42,482 nt of DNA from Clostridium collagenovorans DSM 3089 (GCF_900130005.1 NZ_FQXP01000015.1:1-42482); one strand, 5' to 3'. Shown: positions 8,629-17,548, numbered from the stretch's first letter. A program made the numbers and translations. The notes: generated from the letters alone by a model not told the origin.

Positions 8629-9027
8629 ATGTGGACAGTAATAACAAATAATAGCTATGTTTATGAAAAGTTTAAGGATGATTTAAATGTAGTTTATCTT
8701 GATGATGGGTCTTACATGGAGGTTTTATATAAGGTTAGGGATAAGGTGCATGAAGGATTTAAGTTGCTAACACATCCTTTAGCTGGGAGCATAAAACCGA
8801 ATCAAACTCCTTATAGATCTGTTGTACTTCAGGAGCAAAAGCAAGGTTTAGATTTTTATAGTTTACAGTTAGTTGAAAATAGTATTAGTTCTGCTGAAAA
8901 ATTTTTAAAGATGAAGGCTCTACCTAAGTGGAGTGATAAAACCTTAGGTGATTTTAAAACTATAGATTTGTCTTTAGTAAGTGGAGCAGTTGCAAATAAG
9001 TTTATTAATAAAATTCAAATATATTAA
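8629..9027 (+). CDS. grdX: GrdX family protein
   Basis: A 132-residue soluble protein I recognise as GrdX, a small protein of unknown function that typically starts glycine/sarcosine/betaine reductase operons. Recognition rests on its overall character (KLLTHPLAGSIKPNQTPYRS near residues 46-65, which resembles a substrate or phosphate loop) and on position: it is followed by component B alpha and beta. The start has a strong GGGAGGTG site. No membrane segment or signal peptide. It is the first gene after the -24/-12 promoter and lies 14 bases before the next gene. Confidence 0.85.
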   Translation: MWTVITNNSYVYEKFKDDLNVVYLDDGSYMEVLYKVRDKVHEGFKLLTHPLAGSIKPNQTPYRSVVLQEQKQGLDFYSLQLVENSISSAEKFLKMKALPKWSDKTLGDFKTIDLSLVSGAVANKFINKIQIY

Positions 9028-9041
9028 GGGGGTGCTCTAGT

Positions 9042-10328
9042 TTGAGATTAGAACTAGGTAAAATACACATTAATGATGTGCAATTTGGAGAGGTAACAAA
9101 GGTTGAAAATGGAGTTTTGTATGTAAATTCAGAGGAGATAAAGAGGATTGTCCTAGAAGACGATATGATTAAATCAGTAAAGGTTGAACTTGCGAGACCT
9201 GGTGAATCAATAAGAATAGCTCCAGTTAAGGATGTAATAGAGCCAAGAGTAAAGGTTTCAGGTAAGGGTGCTATTTTCCCAGGTATGATAAACAAGGTTA
9301 AAACTGTTGGTAGTGGTAGAACTCATGCACTTGTAGGCTCAACTGTTATTACCTGTGGTAAGATTGTAGGTTTCCAAGAAGGTATTATTGATATGTCTGG
9401 ACCAGTAGCGCAGTACACTCCTTTTTCTAAAACTAATAATGTATGTGTAGTTTTAGAACCAAGAGAGGGCTTAGAAACTCATGAATATGAGGGAGCAGCA
9501 AGAATGGCTGGTTTAAGAGTTGCAACTTATATAGGTGAGGCAGGTAGAAATGTTGAACCTGATGAGTTAGTAGTTTATGAAACTAAGCCTTACTTAGAGC
9601 AGGTTAAACAGTATCCTGATTTACCTAAGGTTGGGTATATACACATGCTACAGTCTCAAGGGTTACTTCATGACACTTATTATTACGGAGTAGATGCTAA
9701 GCAAATAGTGCCTACACTAATGTGTCCTACTGAGATAATGGATGGAGCTATAACTAGCGGTAACTGTGTTGCTCCTTGTGATAAGGTTACAACATTCCAT
9801 CACTTAAATAATCCAGTTATTGAGGATTTATATAAGAGACATGGTAAAGATGTAAACTTCATTGGTGTTATTTTAACTAATGAAAATGTATTCTTAGCTG
9901 ATAAGGAAAGATGCTCAGATATGGTTGGAAATCTAGTTGAGTTCTTAGGACTAGATGGGGTTTTAATAACTGAAGAGGGATATGGAAATCCAGATACAGA
10001 TTTAATGATGAATTGTAAAAAAGCTACTTTAGCTGGAGCAAAGGTTGTTTTAATAACTGATGAGTTCCCAGGTAGAGATGGTAAATCACAATCATTAGCA
10101 GATGCGACTTCAGAGGCAGATGCCTTAGTTTCTTGTGGACAAGGAAATATAATTATTAACTTCCCTCCTATGGATAGGGTTATAGGAACTCTTGATTTTG
10201 TGGAAACCATGATTGGTGGATATGAAGGTAGCTTAAAGGAAGATGGAAGTATAGAGGCTGAACTTCAAATAGTAATTGCAGCTACAATTGCTAATGGATA
10301 TAACAAGTTAGCAGCTAGAACTTACTAA
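9042..10328 (+). CDS. Glycine/sarcosine/betaine reductase component B, alpha (pyruvoyl precursor) subunit
   Basis: The 428-residue protein matches GrdE/GrdG/GrdI. This proprotein cleaves itself between Asn and Cys to give two chains, one with an N-terminal pyruvoyl group that binds the substrate amine. The cleavage site is visible as SGN/CVAPCDKVT with Asn241-Cys242, the position known for GrdE. Conserved blocks include RPGESIRIAPVKDVIEPRVK, IFPG, GKIVGFQEGIIDMSGP and TPFSKT. Translation starts at a TTG codon at 9042, chosen because AGGGGGTG lies 7 bases before it and MRLELGKI is the expected N-terminus. Which substrate (glycine, sarcosine, betaine or another amine) it serves cannot be decided here, so no symbol is given. 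Confidence 0.93.
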   Translation: MRLELGKIHINDVQFGEVTKVENGVLYVNSEEIKRIVLEDDMIKSVKVELARPGESIRIAPVKDVIEPRVKVSGKGAIFPGMINKVKTVGSGRTHALVGSTVITCGKIVGFQEGIIDMSGPVAQYTPFSKTNNVCVVLEPREGLETHEYEGAARMAGLRVATYIGEAGRNVEPDELVVYETKPYLEQVKQYPDLPKVGYIHMLQSQGLLHDTYYYGVDAKQIVPTLMCPTEIMDGAITSGNCVAPCDKVTTFHHLNNPVIEDLYKRHGKDVNFIGVILTNENVFLADKERCSDMVGNLVEFLGLDGVLITEEGYGNPDTDLMMNCKKATLAGAKVVLITDEFPGRDGKSQSLADATSEADALVSCGQGNIIINFPPMDRVIGTLDFVETMIGGYEGSLKEDGSIEAELQIVIAATIANGYNKLAARTY

Positions 10329-10343
10329 GAAGGGGGAAGAGTA

Positions 10344-11654
10344 ATGGAGAAATTAAGAGTAGTTCATTATATAAATAACTTTTTTGCTGGAATTGGAGGA
10401 GAAGAAAAGGCTGATATTCCTCCTATGATAAAGGAAGGTGCTGTAGGGCCAGGATTATCTTTAAATGCTAAGTTAGGTGATAATGGAGAAATTGTTGCTA
10501 CGGCTATATGTGGTGATAGTTACTTTGGTGAGAACTTAGAGGAAGCTAAGGATGCTTTAATATCAATGATTAAAGTTTACAATCCTGATGTATTTATAGC
10601 TGGGCCAGCATTTAATGCAGGAAGATATGGGGTTGCATGTGGTACCATTGCTAAGGCTGTAGAGGAAGAGCTTAAAATACCAGTAATAACAGCTATGTAT
10701 AAGGAAAACCCTGGTGTGGACATGTTTAAAAAGGATTTACACATAATAGAAACTGCTATATCTGCTGCAGATATGAGAAATACAGTTCCTAAGATGGTTA
10801 AGCTTATTTTAAAAATGGCTAAAGGGGAAGAAATATTATCACCTAAGGAAGAGGGATATATTGAAAGAGGTATAAGAGTTAATTACTTTAGTGATAAGAG
10901 AGGTTCAGATAGAGCTATAGACATGCTTTTGAAAAAGGTAAAAGGAGAAGAGTTCACAACAGAGTATCCAATGCCTGTATTTGACAGAGTTGATCCTAAT
11001 CCAGCGGTTAAGGATTTAGCTCATACAAAGGTAGCTATAGTTACATCAGGTGGAGTAGTTCCACAAGGAAATCCAGATAGAATAGAATCATCAAGTGCTA
11101 CTAAGTATGGAATTTATGATATTACAGGAATGAACTCATTAAGTGCAAATGACTTTATGACTGTCCATGGAGGTTACGATAGAGCATTCGTTACCAAGAA
11201 TCCTAACTTGGTTGTACCTTTAGATGTTATGAGGGATTTAGAAAAGGAAGGAGTTATAGGAGAACTTGCTAACTATTTTGTAACAACAACAGGAACAGGT
11301 ACATCAGTAGGTAATGCTAAGGGATTTGGAGAGGATTTTTCTAAAAAGCTAGTCGCTGATGGTGTGGGAGCAGTTATATTAACTTCTACATGAGGAACTT
11401 GTACTCGTTGCGGTGCAACAATGGTAAAAGAAATTGAAAGAGCAGGAATACCTGTAGTTCACGTTGCTACAGTAGTTCCTATTTCCCTTACAATAGGTGC
11501 CAATAGAATAGTACCAGCTATAGGAATACCATATCCTTTAGGAGACCCTCATTTAGGAGAAGAAGGAGATAAAAAGCTAAGAAGAAAAATAGTTGAGAGA
11601 GCATTAAAGGCACTTCAAACAGAGGTAGAAGAACAAACTGTTTTTGAAGGTTAA
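10344..11654 (+). CDS. Glycine/sarcosine/betaine reductase component B, beta subunit, selenoprotein
   Basis: A 436-residue GrdB/GrdF/GrdH-type selenoprotein, read through an in-frame TGA at 11391-11393 as selenocysteine 350. It takes the amine from the pyruvoyl subunit and passes the carboxymethyl group to the selenol of component A. The active site reads U-GTC-TRC, giving U350, C353 and C356, the family's UxxCxxC motif with Sec at the published position. Homology continues unbroken after the TGA (MVKEIERAGIPVVHVATVVP, then GIPYPLGDP), so this is one gene, not two. A hairpin suited to selenocysteine insertion follows the codon. The ATG is 15 bases after the alpha-subunit stop and has AAGGGGGAAG upstream. 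Genes for components A and C are absent from the window. Confidence 0.95.
11391..11425 (+). promoter_or_regulatory. UGA selenocysteine codon with SECIS-like hairpin
   Basis: The TGA at 11391-11393 is followed 13 bases later by GTTGC (11407-11411), a GGT loop and GCAAC (11415-11419). Bacterial SECIS elements lie just downstream of the UGA and present a GGU in the apical loop for SelB, which this matches. Confidence 0.75.
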
Positions 11655-11710
11655 GATTTAAAATATAAAGCTAAGTATTGAAATATGACGTTCATTTAAT
11701 TAAAAGTATG

Positions 11711-11810
11711 TGAGGATGTTTCATTAAAAGTAAATATATAGGTATAAAGTAAGGCTTAAGATTAAAAGCTTGTAACTAATATTATATAAATCTTTAGTGT
11801 GACATCCTCA
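11711..11810 (+). repeat. Long-range inverted pair between the reductase and symporter genes
   Basis: TGAGGATGT (11711-11719) is complementary to ACATCCTCA (11802-11810), enclosing about 80 AT-rich bases. The right arm lies just before the symporter's ribosome site. It could be a processing or translation-control structure in the polycistronic mRNA; I do not recognise a riboswitch family. Confidence 0.4.
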
Positions 11811-11830
11811 TAAATAAAGGAGATGTTCAT

Positions 11831-13174
11831 ATGGAAAAGACCAGAGAATCATGGGGTAGTAGATTTGGATTTATTATGGCTACAGCTGGATTCGCCATAG
11901 GACTAGGAGCAATATGGAGATTTCCATATATGGTTGGAGTTAATGGTGGAGGAGCTTTCTTAATAGTATATATTATTTTATCAGCAGTAATAGGTATTCC
12001 ACTATTTATAGCAGAAGTTACCCTTGGTAGAAAGACTCAAAAGGGTCCTATATTAGGAATGAGAGATCTAACTAAGAAGGGAAGTCCATGGCGTGTGATT
12101 GGATGGCTAGGTGGTATAGCCTCACTAATGATTATGAGCTATTATGTTGTCATTTTAGGCTGGATGGTAGCGTATTTAGTTAAGATGATTACTGGAGAGT
12201 TTGCAGGCGCTAGTACAGTGCAGATTCAAGCAATTTATAGTTCATTTACAAGCAATATGCCTCAAGTTACTTTCTATACTATTTTAGTAACCATATTATT
12301 AGGTATTATAGTTACTAGAGGATTGAAAGATGGTATAGAGAAATATTGTAAGGTATTAATGCCAGCGTTATTTGTACTATTAATTGTTTTAGCAGTAAAA
12401 TCTCTTTTATTGCCAGGTGCAATGGAGGGGGTAAAATGGTATTTAACTCCTGACTTTTCAAAGATAAATGGACAGGTAATATTAGCAGCTCTGGGGCAAG
12501 CATTCTTTGCAATAGGAATAGGAGTTGCTACTGCATTTATATATGGTAGCTATTTAGAAAGAGGAAAAAGTAGCATACCAAGTGATTCAAGTATTATAGT
12601 TTTAGCTAATACTATGATTGCTATTGTTGCAGGACTTATAATATTCCCTGCTATTTTCTCATTAGGATTATCACCAGATTCAGGTCCAGGACTTGTTTTT
12701 GTAACAATGCCTAACTTATTTGCTCAAATGACTGGTGGAAGAATATTTGGTATTATGTTTTTCTTTCTTGTAGTAATTGCAGGATTAACTTCAGGAATGG
12801 GATATTTAGAAGCAGTTGCAGTATGTATTTCTGAAATATTTAATATAGATCGTAAAAAATCTACTTTGGTGGCACTTGGTACTATATTATTAATGAGTAT
12901 ATTACCTATATTATCATATGGTCCACTTAAGGATGTATTAATTGGAGGAAGAAACTTCTTTGACTTGGCAGACTTTTTATCAGGAAATGTATTAATGCCT
13001 GTTGGGGCGTTGATAATATCTTTATATACAGCCTTTGTATGGAAGTTTAAAAATTATAAGGAAGAAGCCAATCTTGGATGCGGAAAATTTAGAATTTATA
13101 ATTGGTGGAAACCAGTAGTAGTATTTGTTATTCCTGTAGCTGTTGCAGTTATAATGGTAACAGGATTAATATAA
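11831..13174 (+). CDS. Sodium:neurotransmitter symporter (NSS/SNF) family transporter
   Basis: A 447-residue transporter with about 11 transmembrane segments. It has the family's TM1 signature with the sodium- and substrate-binding unwound region (GFAIGLGAIWRFPYMVGVNG, about 20-39), then GGAFLIVY and the EVTLGRKTQKGP loop. NSS proteins couple sodium to uptake of amino acids and related amines. As the last gene of the sigma-54-driven grd operon, it probably imports the substrate of the adjacent component B; glycine, sarcosine and other amino acids are all possible. AAAGGAG lies 8 bases before the ATG. It is separated from the selenoprotein gene by 176 bases with no terminator T-run, so co-transcription is likely. 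Confidence 0.93.
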   Translation: MEKTRESWGSRFGFIMATAGFAIGLGAIWRFPYMVGVNGGGAFLIVYIILSAVIGIPLFIAEVTLGRKTQKGPILGMRDLTKKGSPWRVIGWLGGIASLMIMSYYVVILGWMVAYLVKMITGEFAGASTVQIQAIYSSFTSNMPQVTFYTILVTILLGIIVTRGLKDGIEKYCKVLMPALFVLLIVLAVKSLLLPGAMEGVKWYLTPDFSKINGQVILAALGQAFFAIGIGVATAFIYGSYLERGKSSIPSDSSIIVLANTMIAIVAGLIIFPAIFSLGLSPDSGPGLVFVTMPNLFAQMTGGRIFGIMFFFLVVIAGLTSGMGYLEAVAVCISEIFNIDRKKSTLVALGTILLMSILPILSYGPLKDVLIGGRNFFDLADFLSGNVLMPVGALIISLYTAFVWKFKNYKEEANLGCGKFRIYNWWKPVVVFVIPVAVAVIMVTGLI

Positions 13175-13219
13175 TAATTAGCAATACACAATCCCTTTAA
13201 AATAATTACTAGATACAAA

Positions 13220-13250
13220 AAAAGGCTCATGAATTCATCATGGGCCTTTT
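13220..13250. terminator. Bidirectional terminator between the symporter and the minus-strand small gene
   Basis: The arms AAAAGGCTCATGA (13220-13232) and TCATGGGCCTTTT (13238-13250) pair with one G-T. T-runs follow on both strands, so it can end both the grd operon and the convergent gene at 13268-13567. Confidence 0.85.
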
Positions 13251-13267
13251 AAATATACTAAATTTAA

Positions 13268-13567
13268 TTATTGCTCATTTATTATTAGAAGTTCTGAGGC
13301 TATACCCATATATCCATAGGTAGCAACTACATAGTCCTCCTTCTTAAGTAATTCAGGAGATAGAAGTTCTCCATACATGTTTTTTATTACTGTAGTATTA
13401 GTAATATTTACGTGGATTTTATCAAATTCATCTTTATATAGTTTCTTTCCTTCAACTGTAAGAGTAAATAAGCCCGTGTCTTTGCATATACGGCTTATTG
13501 CACCTACAGTAGCCATGAGGTTATTACTCTCTAAATACTCCATAAGTATAAGATCAGTTCCTTTCAT
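13268..13567 (-). CDS. Small hypothetical protein
   Basis: A 99-residue soluble protein that I do not recognise. It has mixed composition with a helical N-terminal third and a C-terminal stretch YVVATYGYMGIASELLIIN, and no signal peptide. Its stop lies 18 bases from a terminator with a good T-run on this strand, which supports a real gene. Against this, no Shine-Dalgarno is visible before the ATG at 13567 or the internal ATG eight codons later. It may be a 5'-truncated remnant or start at an unusual codon. The overlapping plus-strand frame is hydrophobic low-complexity and unlikely. Confidence 0.5.
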   Translation of the reverse strand: MKGTDLILMEYLESNNLMATVGAISRICKDTGLFTLTVEGKKLYKDEFDKIHVNITNTTVIKNMYGELLSPELLKKEDYVVATYGYMGIASELLIINEQ

Positions 13568-14125
13568 AAAAATTAAAATTAAGTTATTTATTACTAATAC
13601 TAATTTATGAGAAATACTATGAAATAGTTCATCTTATAATAACTATATTTATTAAAATAAAAAGTATTTTTTATAAGAATGATTAAGAGAAAGTTTAGTG
13701 CTATTTCAATAACGAAAATGTTTACATATAGTGAAGCGTTAAAAAAATCAATGTAAGTATTATAGTAATGCATAGGAAGCTTTTGCTATAAAAACTCGAA
13801 AAATTAGAATAAATGTTATTTACAAAAAGTTTATTTTAAATTAATATATAGATAAATACACTATATATTACTAAAAGAACAATTAAATGTATTAAAGTTC
13901 GCAAATAAGAAATTTTAAAAAAAGTCATATCAGAGAGACCTCAAGAGAGAATTAAAACATTATAAGTTTAATTTATATTGATCTTTACTTATAGAAAAAC
14001 TCTATAGATAATTCTAAACCTATACGATATTCCTATTAATACCTTATTATTATATAAGTTTATTAGATTTTCTTATATAATTTTAAGTGTTAAGAAATTA
14101 ACTATGACAGTGGAGGGATGCTTTT
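13568..14125. other. Non-coding stretch with no recognised feature
   Basis: About 560 AT-rich bases between divergent genes. No convincing RNA gene, repeat or promoter was found beyond the GGAGGG ribosome site of the next gene. Confidence 0.5.
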
Positions 14126-15436
14126 ATGAAAGAATGTATAACTGTTGCAGTTGCGGGATTTGGGTTAAGAGGTAAAACTTATTCAGAGTTTGAGAAGTTA
14201 AGTGAAGGAAAAATGAAGGTTGTTGCTGTTGCAGATATAGTAGCAGAAAAGGTTGAGGAAGCAGCTAAGGAATATAATATTTCTAAGGAAATGTGTTTTA
14301 CAAGTGCTGAGGAGATGTTAAAACATCCTAAGCTTGCAGATGTTATGTTTGTTACAACTCAAGATAGGCAACATGTAGCTCAGGCGGTAAAAGCAATAGA
14401 ACAGGGTTATGATGTTTTAGTTGAGAAACCTATATCTCCAGATTTAGAAGAATGTTTAGAATTACAAAGTAAAGCTCATGAGTATAATAAAATAGTAACA
14501 GTATGTCATGTACTTAGATATACTAAATTCTTTGAAATTATAAAGAAATGTATTGATAGCGGAAAGTTAGGGGAAATAAGAACAATCCAAGCTATAGAGA
14601 ATGTTGGATATTACCATCAGGCACATAGTTTTGTAAGGGGAAATTGGAGAAATTCTATAGAAACAAGCCCTATGATTTTAGCTAAAAGCTGTCATGACAT
14701 GGATATATTACAATGGCTTATGGGTAAAAGATGTGAAAAAATATCTTCCTTTGGAAGTCTAAGTTTATTTAAAGAGGAGAATGCTCCAGAGGGTTCAACT
14801 GATAGATGTTTAGAGGGCTGTAAATGTAAAGAGTCATGCCCTTATGATGCAGAAAAAATTTATATAAGTGACAAATTAACAGGTATAAGACACGGAGCTA
14901 AATGGCCTTGTGAAGCTTTAACTTTAAATCCATCAGAGGATAGAGTATATGAAGCTTTAAAGACAGGACCTTATGGACGTTGTGTTTATAAATGTGATAA
15001 TGATGTTGTAGATCACCAAGTAGTAATAATGCAATTTGAAGATGGTTCAACAGCAGATTTTACAATGACAGCCTTTACAGAAAAGTGTAGTCGTCAAATT
15101 AAAGTTATGGGAACCATGGGAGAAATAATTGGTGATTTAGAAAACAATATAATCAAAATATGTTACTTTGGTAAAGAAGCTGAGATTATAAATGTTAATG
15201 AAGTTACATCTTCATCAACTTCTAAATTAGGCGGACATGGTGGAGGAGACGAAGGATTAATTAGAAATACTGTTGATGTGTTTTTAGATAATAATCCTGA
15301 GAATAATCTTACATCTATAGATGCATCAGTGCATAGTCATGTTATGGCTTTAGCAGCAGAGTACTCAAGAATCAACAAGGGAACTTTAGTTGATTTAACT
15401 GATTTTATAAAAAAAGAACAGTATAAAGAACTTTAA
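14126..15436 (+). CDS. Gfo/Idh/MocA family oxidoreductase with a cysteine-rich insert
   Basis: The 436-residue protein has an N-terminal NAD(P)-binding Rossmann fold (VAVAGFGLRGKTYSEFEK, about 6-23) and the family's EKP motif (VEKPISPD, about 99-106) with the catalytic-type lysine. A C-terminal alpha/beta substrate domain includes KSCHDMDIL, where HD is the usual active-site pair. Between about 227 and 292 it holds a cysteine cluster: DRCLEGCKCKESCPYD, then WPCEAL and RCVYKC. That is eight cysteines, enough for a structural metal site. The family reduces or oxidises sugars and cyclitols; the substrate is unknown. A strong GTGGAGGG site precedes the ATG. The gene is monocistronic, with its own terminator. 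Confidence 0.9.
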   Translation: MKECITVAVAGFGLRGKTYSEFEKLSEGKMKVVAVADIVAEKVEEAAKEYNISKEMCFTSAEEMLKHPKLADVMFVTTQDRQHVAQAVKAIEQGYDVLVEKPISPDLEECLELQSKAHEYNKIVTVCHVLRYTKFFEIIKKCIDSGKLGEIRTIQAIENVGYYHQAHSFVRGNWRNSIETSPMILAKSCHDMDILQWLMGKRCEKISSFGSLSLFKEENAPEGSTDRCLEGCKCKESCPYDAEKIYISDKLTGIRHGAKWPCEALTLNPSEDRVYEALKTGPYGRCVYKCDNDVVDHQVVIMQFEDGSTADFTMTAFTEKCSRQIKVMGTMGEIIGDLENNIIKICYFGKEAEIINVNEVTSSSTSKLGGHGGGDEGLIRNTVDVFLDNNPENNLTSIDASVHSHVMALAAEYSRINKGTLVDLTDFIKKEQYKEL

Positions 15437-15520
15437 TATAGACCTATCAAAAGCATATATTTATAATAAAATTTTAAGTTTATGTAGTAACTTTTTAAGA
15501 TATAAGAAAATTATATAAAT

Positions 15521-15557
15521 GGCTATGAATTTAATCTTTATAAATTTATAGCCTTTT
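15521..15557 (+). terminator. Rho-independent terminator after the Gfo/Idh/MocA gene
   Basis: The arms GGCTATGAATTTA (15521-15533) and TAAATTTATAGCC (15541-15553) pair with one G-T over a 7-base loop, followed by four T. Confidence 0.82.
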
Positions 15558-15686
15558 CATAAACTTAAGTTCAGCTCAAAAAATAAACGGAAAACATTTA
15601 TAAATATTTTACAAAAATAGTAATAAAACTTAATCTTGTTCATAGTATATATAGAATTTAAATTTATATTAATGGGGTAAGAAAAA

Positions 15687-16499
15687 ATGAATATGAATCA
15701 GGAAGGTAAATCAAGGGGACAGCTTGGAATAAAGGACTTATTAGTAAATAGTGTAGACGGTTTTAAAGACAATATTTTAGGAATCCTATGTATAATGGGG
15801 ATATTATTAGTTCTACCTATGATAGTATTAGGAATGCTTATGGTACCACTTGCTGGAATGATAACTTTTACTTTAATAAGTGGCTCAACTAATGCAATTG
15901 GTAGCATTATATTACTTGTTTTGGCCATTGTATTTATTTTTGGAATTTTAGGAAACATATTTATGGTTGCGGTTGTAAAGTTAATTCATGAAAAGGAAGG
16001 TTATATGGGGTATGGCCCATTAGATGCAATTAAATTTGCTATGGGGAAAATTAAAACTATTACTGTATTAGTTTTATTAATAGTTGCGATTTCTATATCA
16101 GCAACTATAGGGGTAGGTCTTATAGCAGCTATTCTTACACTTATATCTAAGACGGTAGCTGGAATATTCCTTGTAGTTGCAGTACTTGCATCAATTATGT
16201 TATTTATATATGTAACATTCTCATATCAAGCTATTGCTATACATGAATTAGGTGCAATAGATGCTCTAAAATATAGCATAAATATAGTAAGAGGTAGATT
16301 TGGTAATGTATTCTGTAAACTTCTTGTTGTTGCTGTAATTGGAGGTATAATAGACTATATACTAGGATTGATTTTTGGTGATGCAGGGGCTGCAAGTTTT
16401 ATAGCTAGCATTATTACTGCTATTATTAGTCAATACCAAGTTATCTATCATACACTTATGTTTAAGGACTATGATCAAGAAGATAGCAGAGTAATGTAA
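15687..16499 (+). CDS. Polytopic membrane protein of unknown function
   Basis: A 270-residue protein with about six transmembrane segments (near 32-52, 66-95, 120-145, 155-178, 205-230 and 235-255), an N-terminal soluble tail and short loops. The pattern resembles the membrane domain found in glycerophosphodiester-phosphodiesterase-like and DUF975-type Firmicute proteins, but no catalytic domain is present. It has a weak GGGG ribosome site before the ATG. It stands alone between two terminators. I do not assign a function. Confidence 0.8.
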   Translation: MNMNQEGKSRGQLGIKDLLVNSVDGFKDNILGILCIMGILLVLPMIVLGMLMVPLAGMITFTLISGSTNAIGSIILLVLAIVFIFGILGNIFMVAVVKLIHEKEGYMGYGPLDAIKFAMGKIKTITVLVLLIVAISISATIGVGLIAAILTLISKTVAGIFLVVAVLASIMLFIYVTFSYQAIAIHELGAIDALKYSINIVRGRFGNVFCKLLVVAVIGGIIDYILGLIFGDAGAASFIASIITAIISQYQVIYHTLMFKDYDQEDSRVM

Positions 16500-16553
16500 G
16501 TCTGAGGATTGAAATGTAAAACTAAAATGGCTTTTATATAAATAGAGTTTTTT

Positions 16554-16591
16554 AAGAGGAGTAGGTGAGGAGCTTATTCCTTTTATTTTTT
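16554..16591 (+). terminator. Terminator after the membrane protein gene
   Basis: AAGAGGAGTA (16554-16563) pairs with TATTCCTTTT (16575-16584) using two G-T pairs, and runs into a T-rich tail. The rest of 16592-16858 is AT-rich with nothing recognised. Confidence 0.65.
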
Positions 16592-16858
16592 ATAATTTTT
16601 ATTATAGACATTACAATAGATGAATAGAAACTTTAAAGTATAATTATTTTGTATAAAAGGTGATGAGTAGAGGTATAAAGCTTTTTACTAGAAGTTATTC
16701 ATTAGGATATTAGATAAAATTTATAAAATATGACTTATGTAAAATATATTAATTGTAATTAAGTTTTTTTGGTTATATAATAATAACAAATATATACATA
16801 AATTCTATATAATAATTTAACTTCAATATGAAAGAAATATATTAAAGGGGGAAGATTT

Positions 16859-17089
16859 ATGGAAAACACTGTTGAGAAGGATATGGTAATTAGAGAGCTA
16901 CAAGAAAAAATTCATATTATCAGAGGAGAGTTTGCACAAACTGACGCTATAGTAAAAAGTATGATGGATGACGATAAAACATCTGATGAAATTAGAGAGA
17001 GATTTAACTTTCAAAGATGTAAGTTAGAGGGATTAAGAAAACAGTTAGGAGATTTAGAAAGAAAACTAGTTGCTGAAAGAAATAGATAG
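16859..17089 (+). CDS. Small coiled-coil hypothetical protein
   Basis: A 76-residue, highly charged, almost fully helical protein with heptad-like spacing of leucines and isoleucines (VIRELQEKIHIIRGEF, then LEGLRKQLGDLERKLVAER). No signal or membrane segment. A clear AAAGGGGGAAG ribosome site 5 bases before the ATG argues that it is real. I do not recognise the family. It could be a small structural or adaptor protein. It is followed by a cluster of RNA hairpins rather than by another gene. Confidence 0.7.
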   Translation: MENTVEKDMVIRELQEKIHIIRGEFAQTDAIVKSMMDDDKTSDEIRERFNFQRCKLEGLRKQLGDLERKLVAERNR

Positions 17090-17120
17090 ATATAAGATCG
17101 AATATATAAATATAAAAAAT

Positions 17121-17260
17121 TGCATAGATAGGGGTGCTATCTATGCATAATTATAGGGAATTATTATTTATATATATATGTAAGCTTTTTTAAAAGCCAA
17201 TTTCCTAAAAAAAGATGAAAAACAAAGGGGTGTTTTTCATCATAATAAAGGGATTTTAGG
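17121..17260 (+). other. Cluster of hairpins after the coiled-coil gene
   Basis: First, an 11-bp hairpin TGCATAGATAG (17121-17131) with CTATCTATGCA (17137-17147), loop GGGTG and no T-run. Second, a nested structure: GATGAAAAAC (17214-17223) with GTTTTTCATC (17232-17241), enclosed by CCTAAAA (17204-17210) and TTTTAGG (17254-17260). Neither looks like a standard terminator. They may belong to the 3' end of the 16859-17089 mRNA or to an independent RNA. Confidence 0.45.
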
Positions 17261-17404
17261 GGTATGATTAAAAATTTATATAATCTCTAAACTAAAAAAT
17301 TCTTAATGAATACTCTTAATCCATTGGTTTAATCATCTGAATCTCTTTATGTCTTCATTATAGTACAATGAACAGGCTAAGAAGTTACGTAAAAGTAAAA
17401 AATG

Positions 17405-17440
17405 GTTACAACATAAAGAAGTTTTTGTAACTGTTTTTTT
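17405..17440 (+). terminator. Terminator-like hairpin in the 17090-17994 gap
   Basis: GTTACAA (17405-17411) pairs with TTGTAAC (17425-17431) and is followed by a T-run to 17440. No gene immediately upstream explains it. Confidence 0.5.
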
Positions 17441-17548
17441 AAGTGTGAATAAGCAATGAATATATAGTAATAATAGGTATAAATTCTTAACAAAATACAT
17501 TAAAATTATAAATAAATAATATAAAACACTGTGAGTTAAAAAAACAAT

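Noticed and set aside
11421..11654. A separate 77-residue gene after the grdB-type frame
   Set aside because: It is the C-terminal part of the selenoprotein. The TGA between the pieces sits in the conserved UxxCxxC motif at residue 350 and is followed by a SECIS-like hairpin.
13377..13610. A 77-residue plus-strand frame opposite the small minus-strand gene
   Set aside because: No ribosome site; composition is typical of an antisense shadow.
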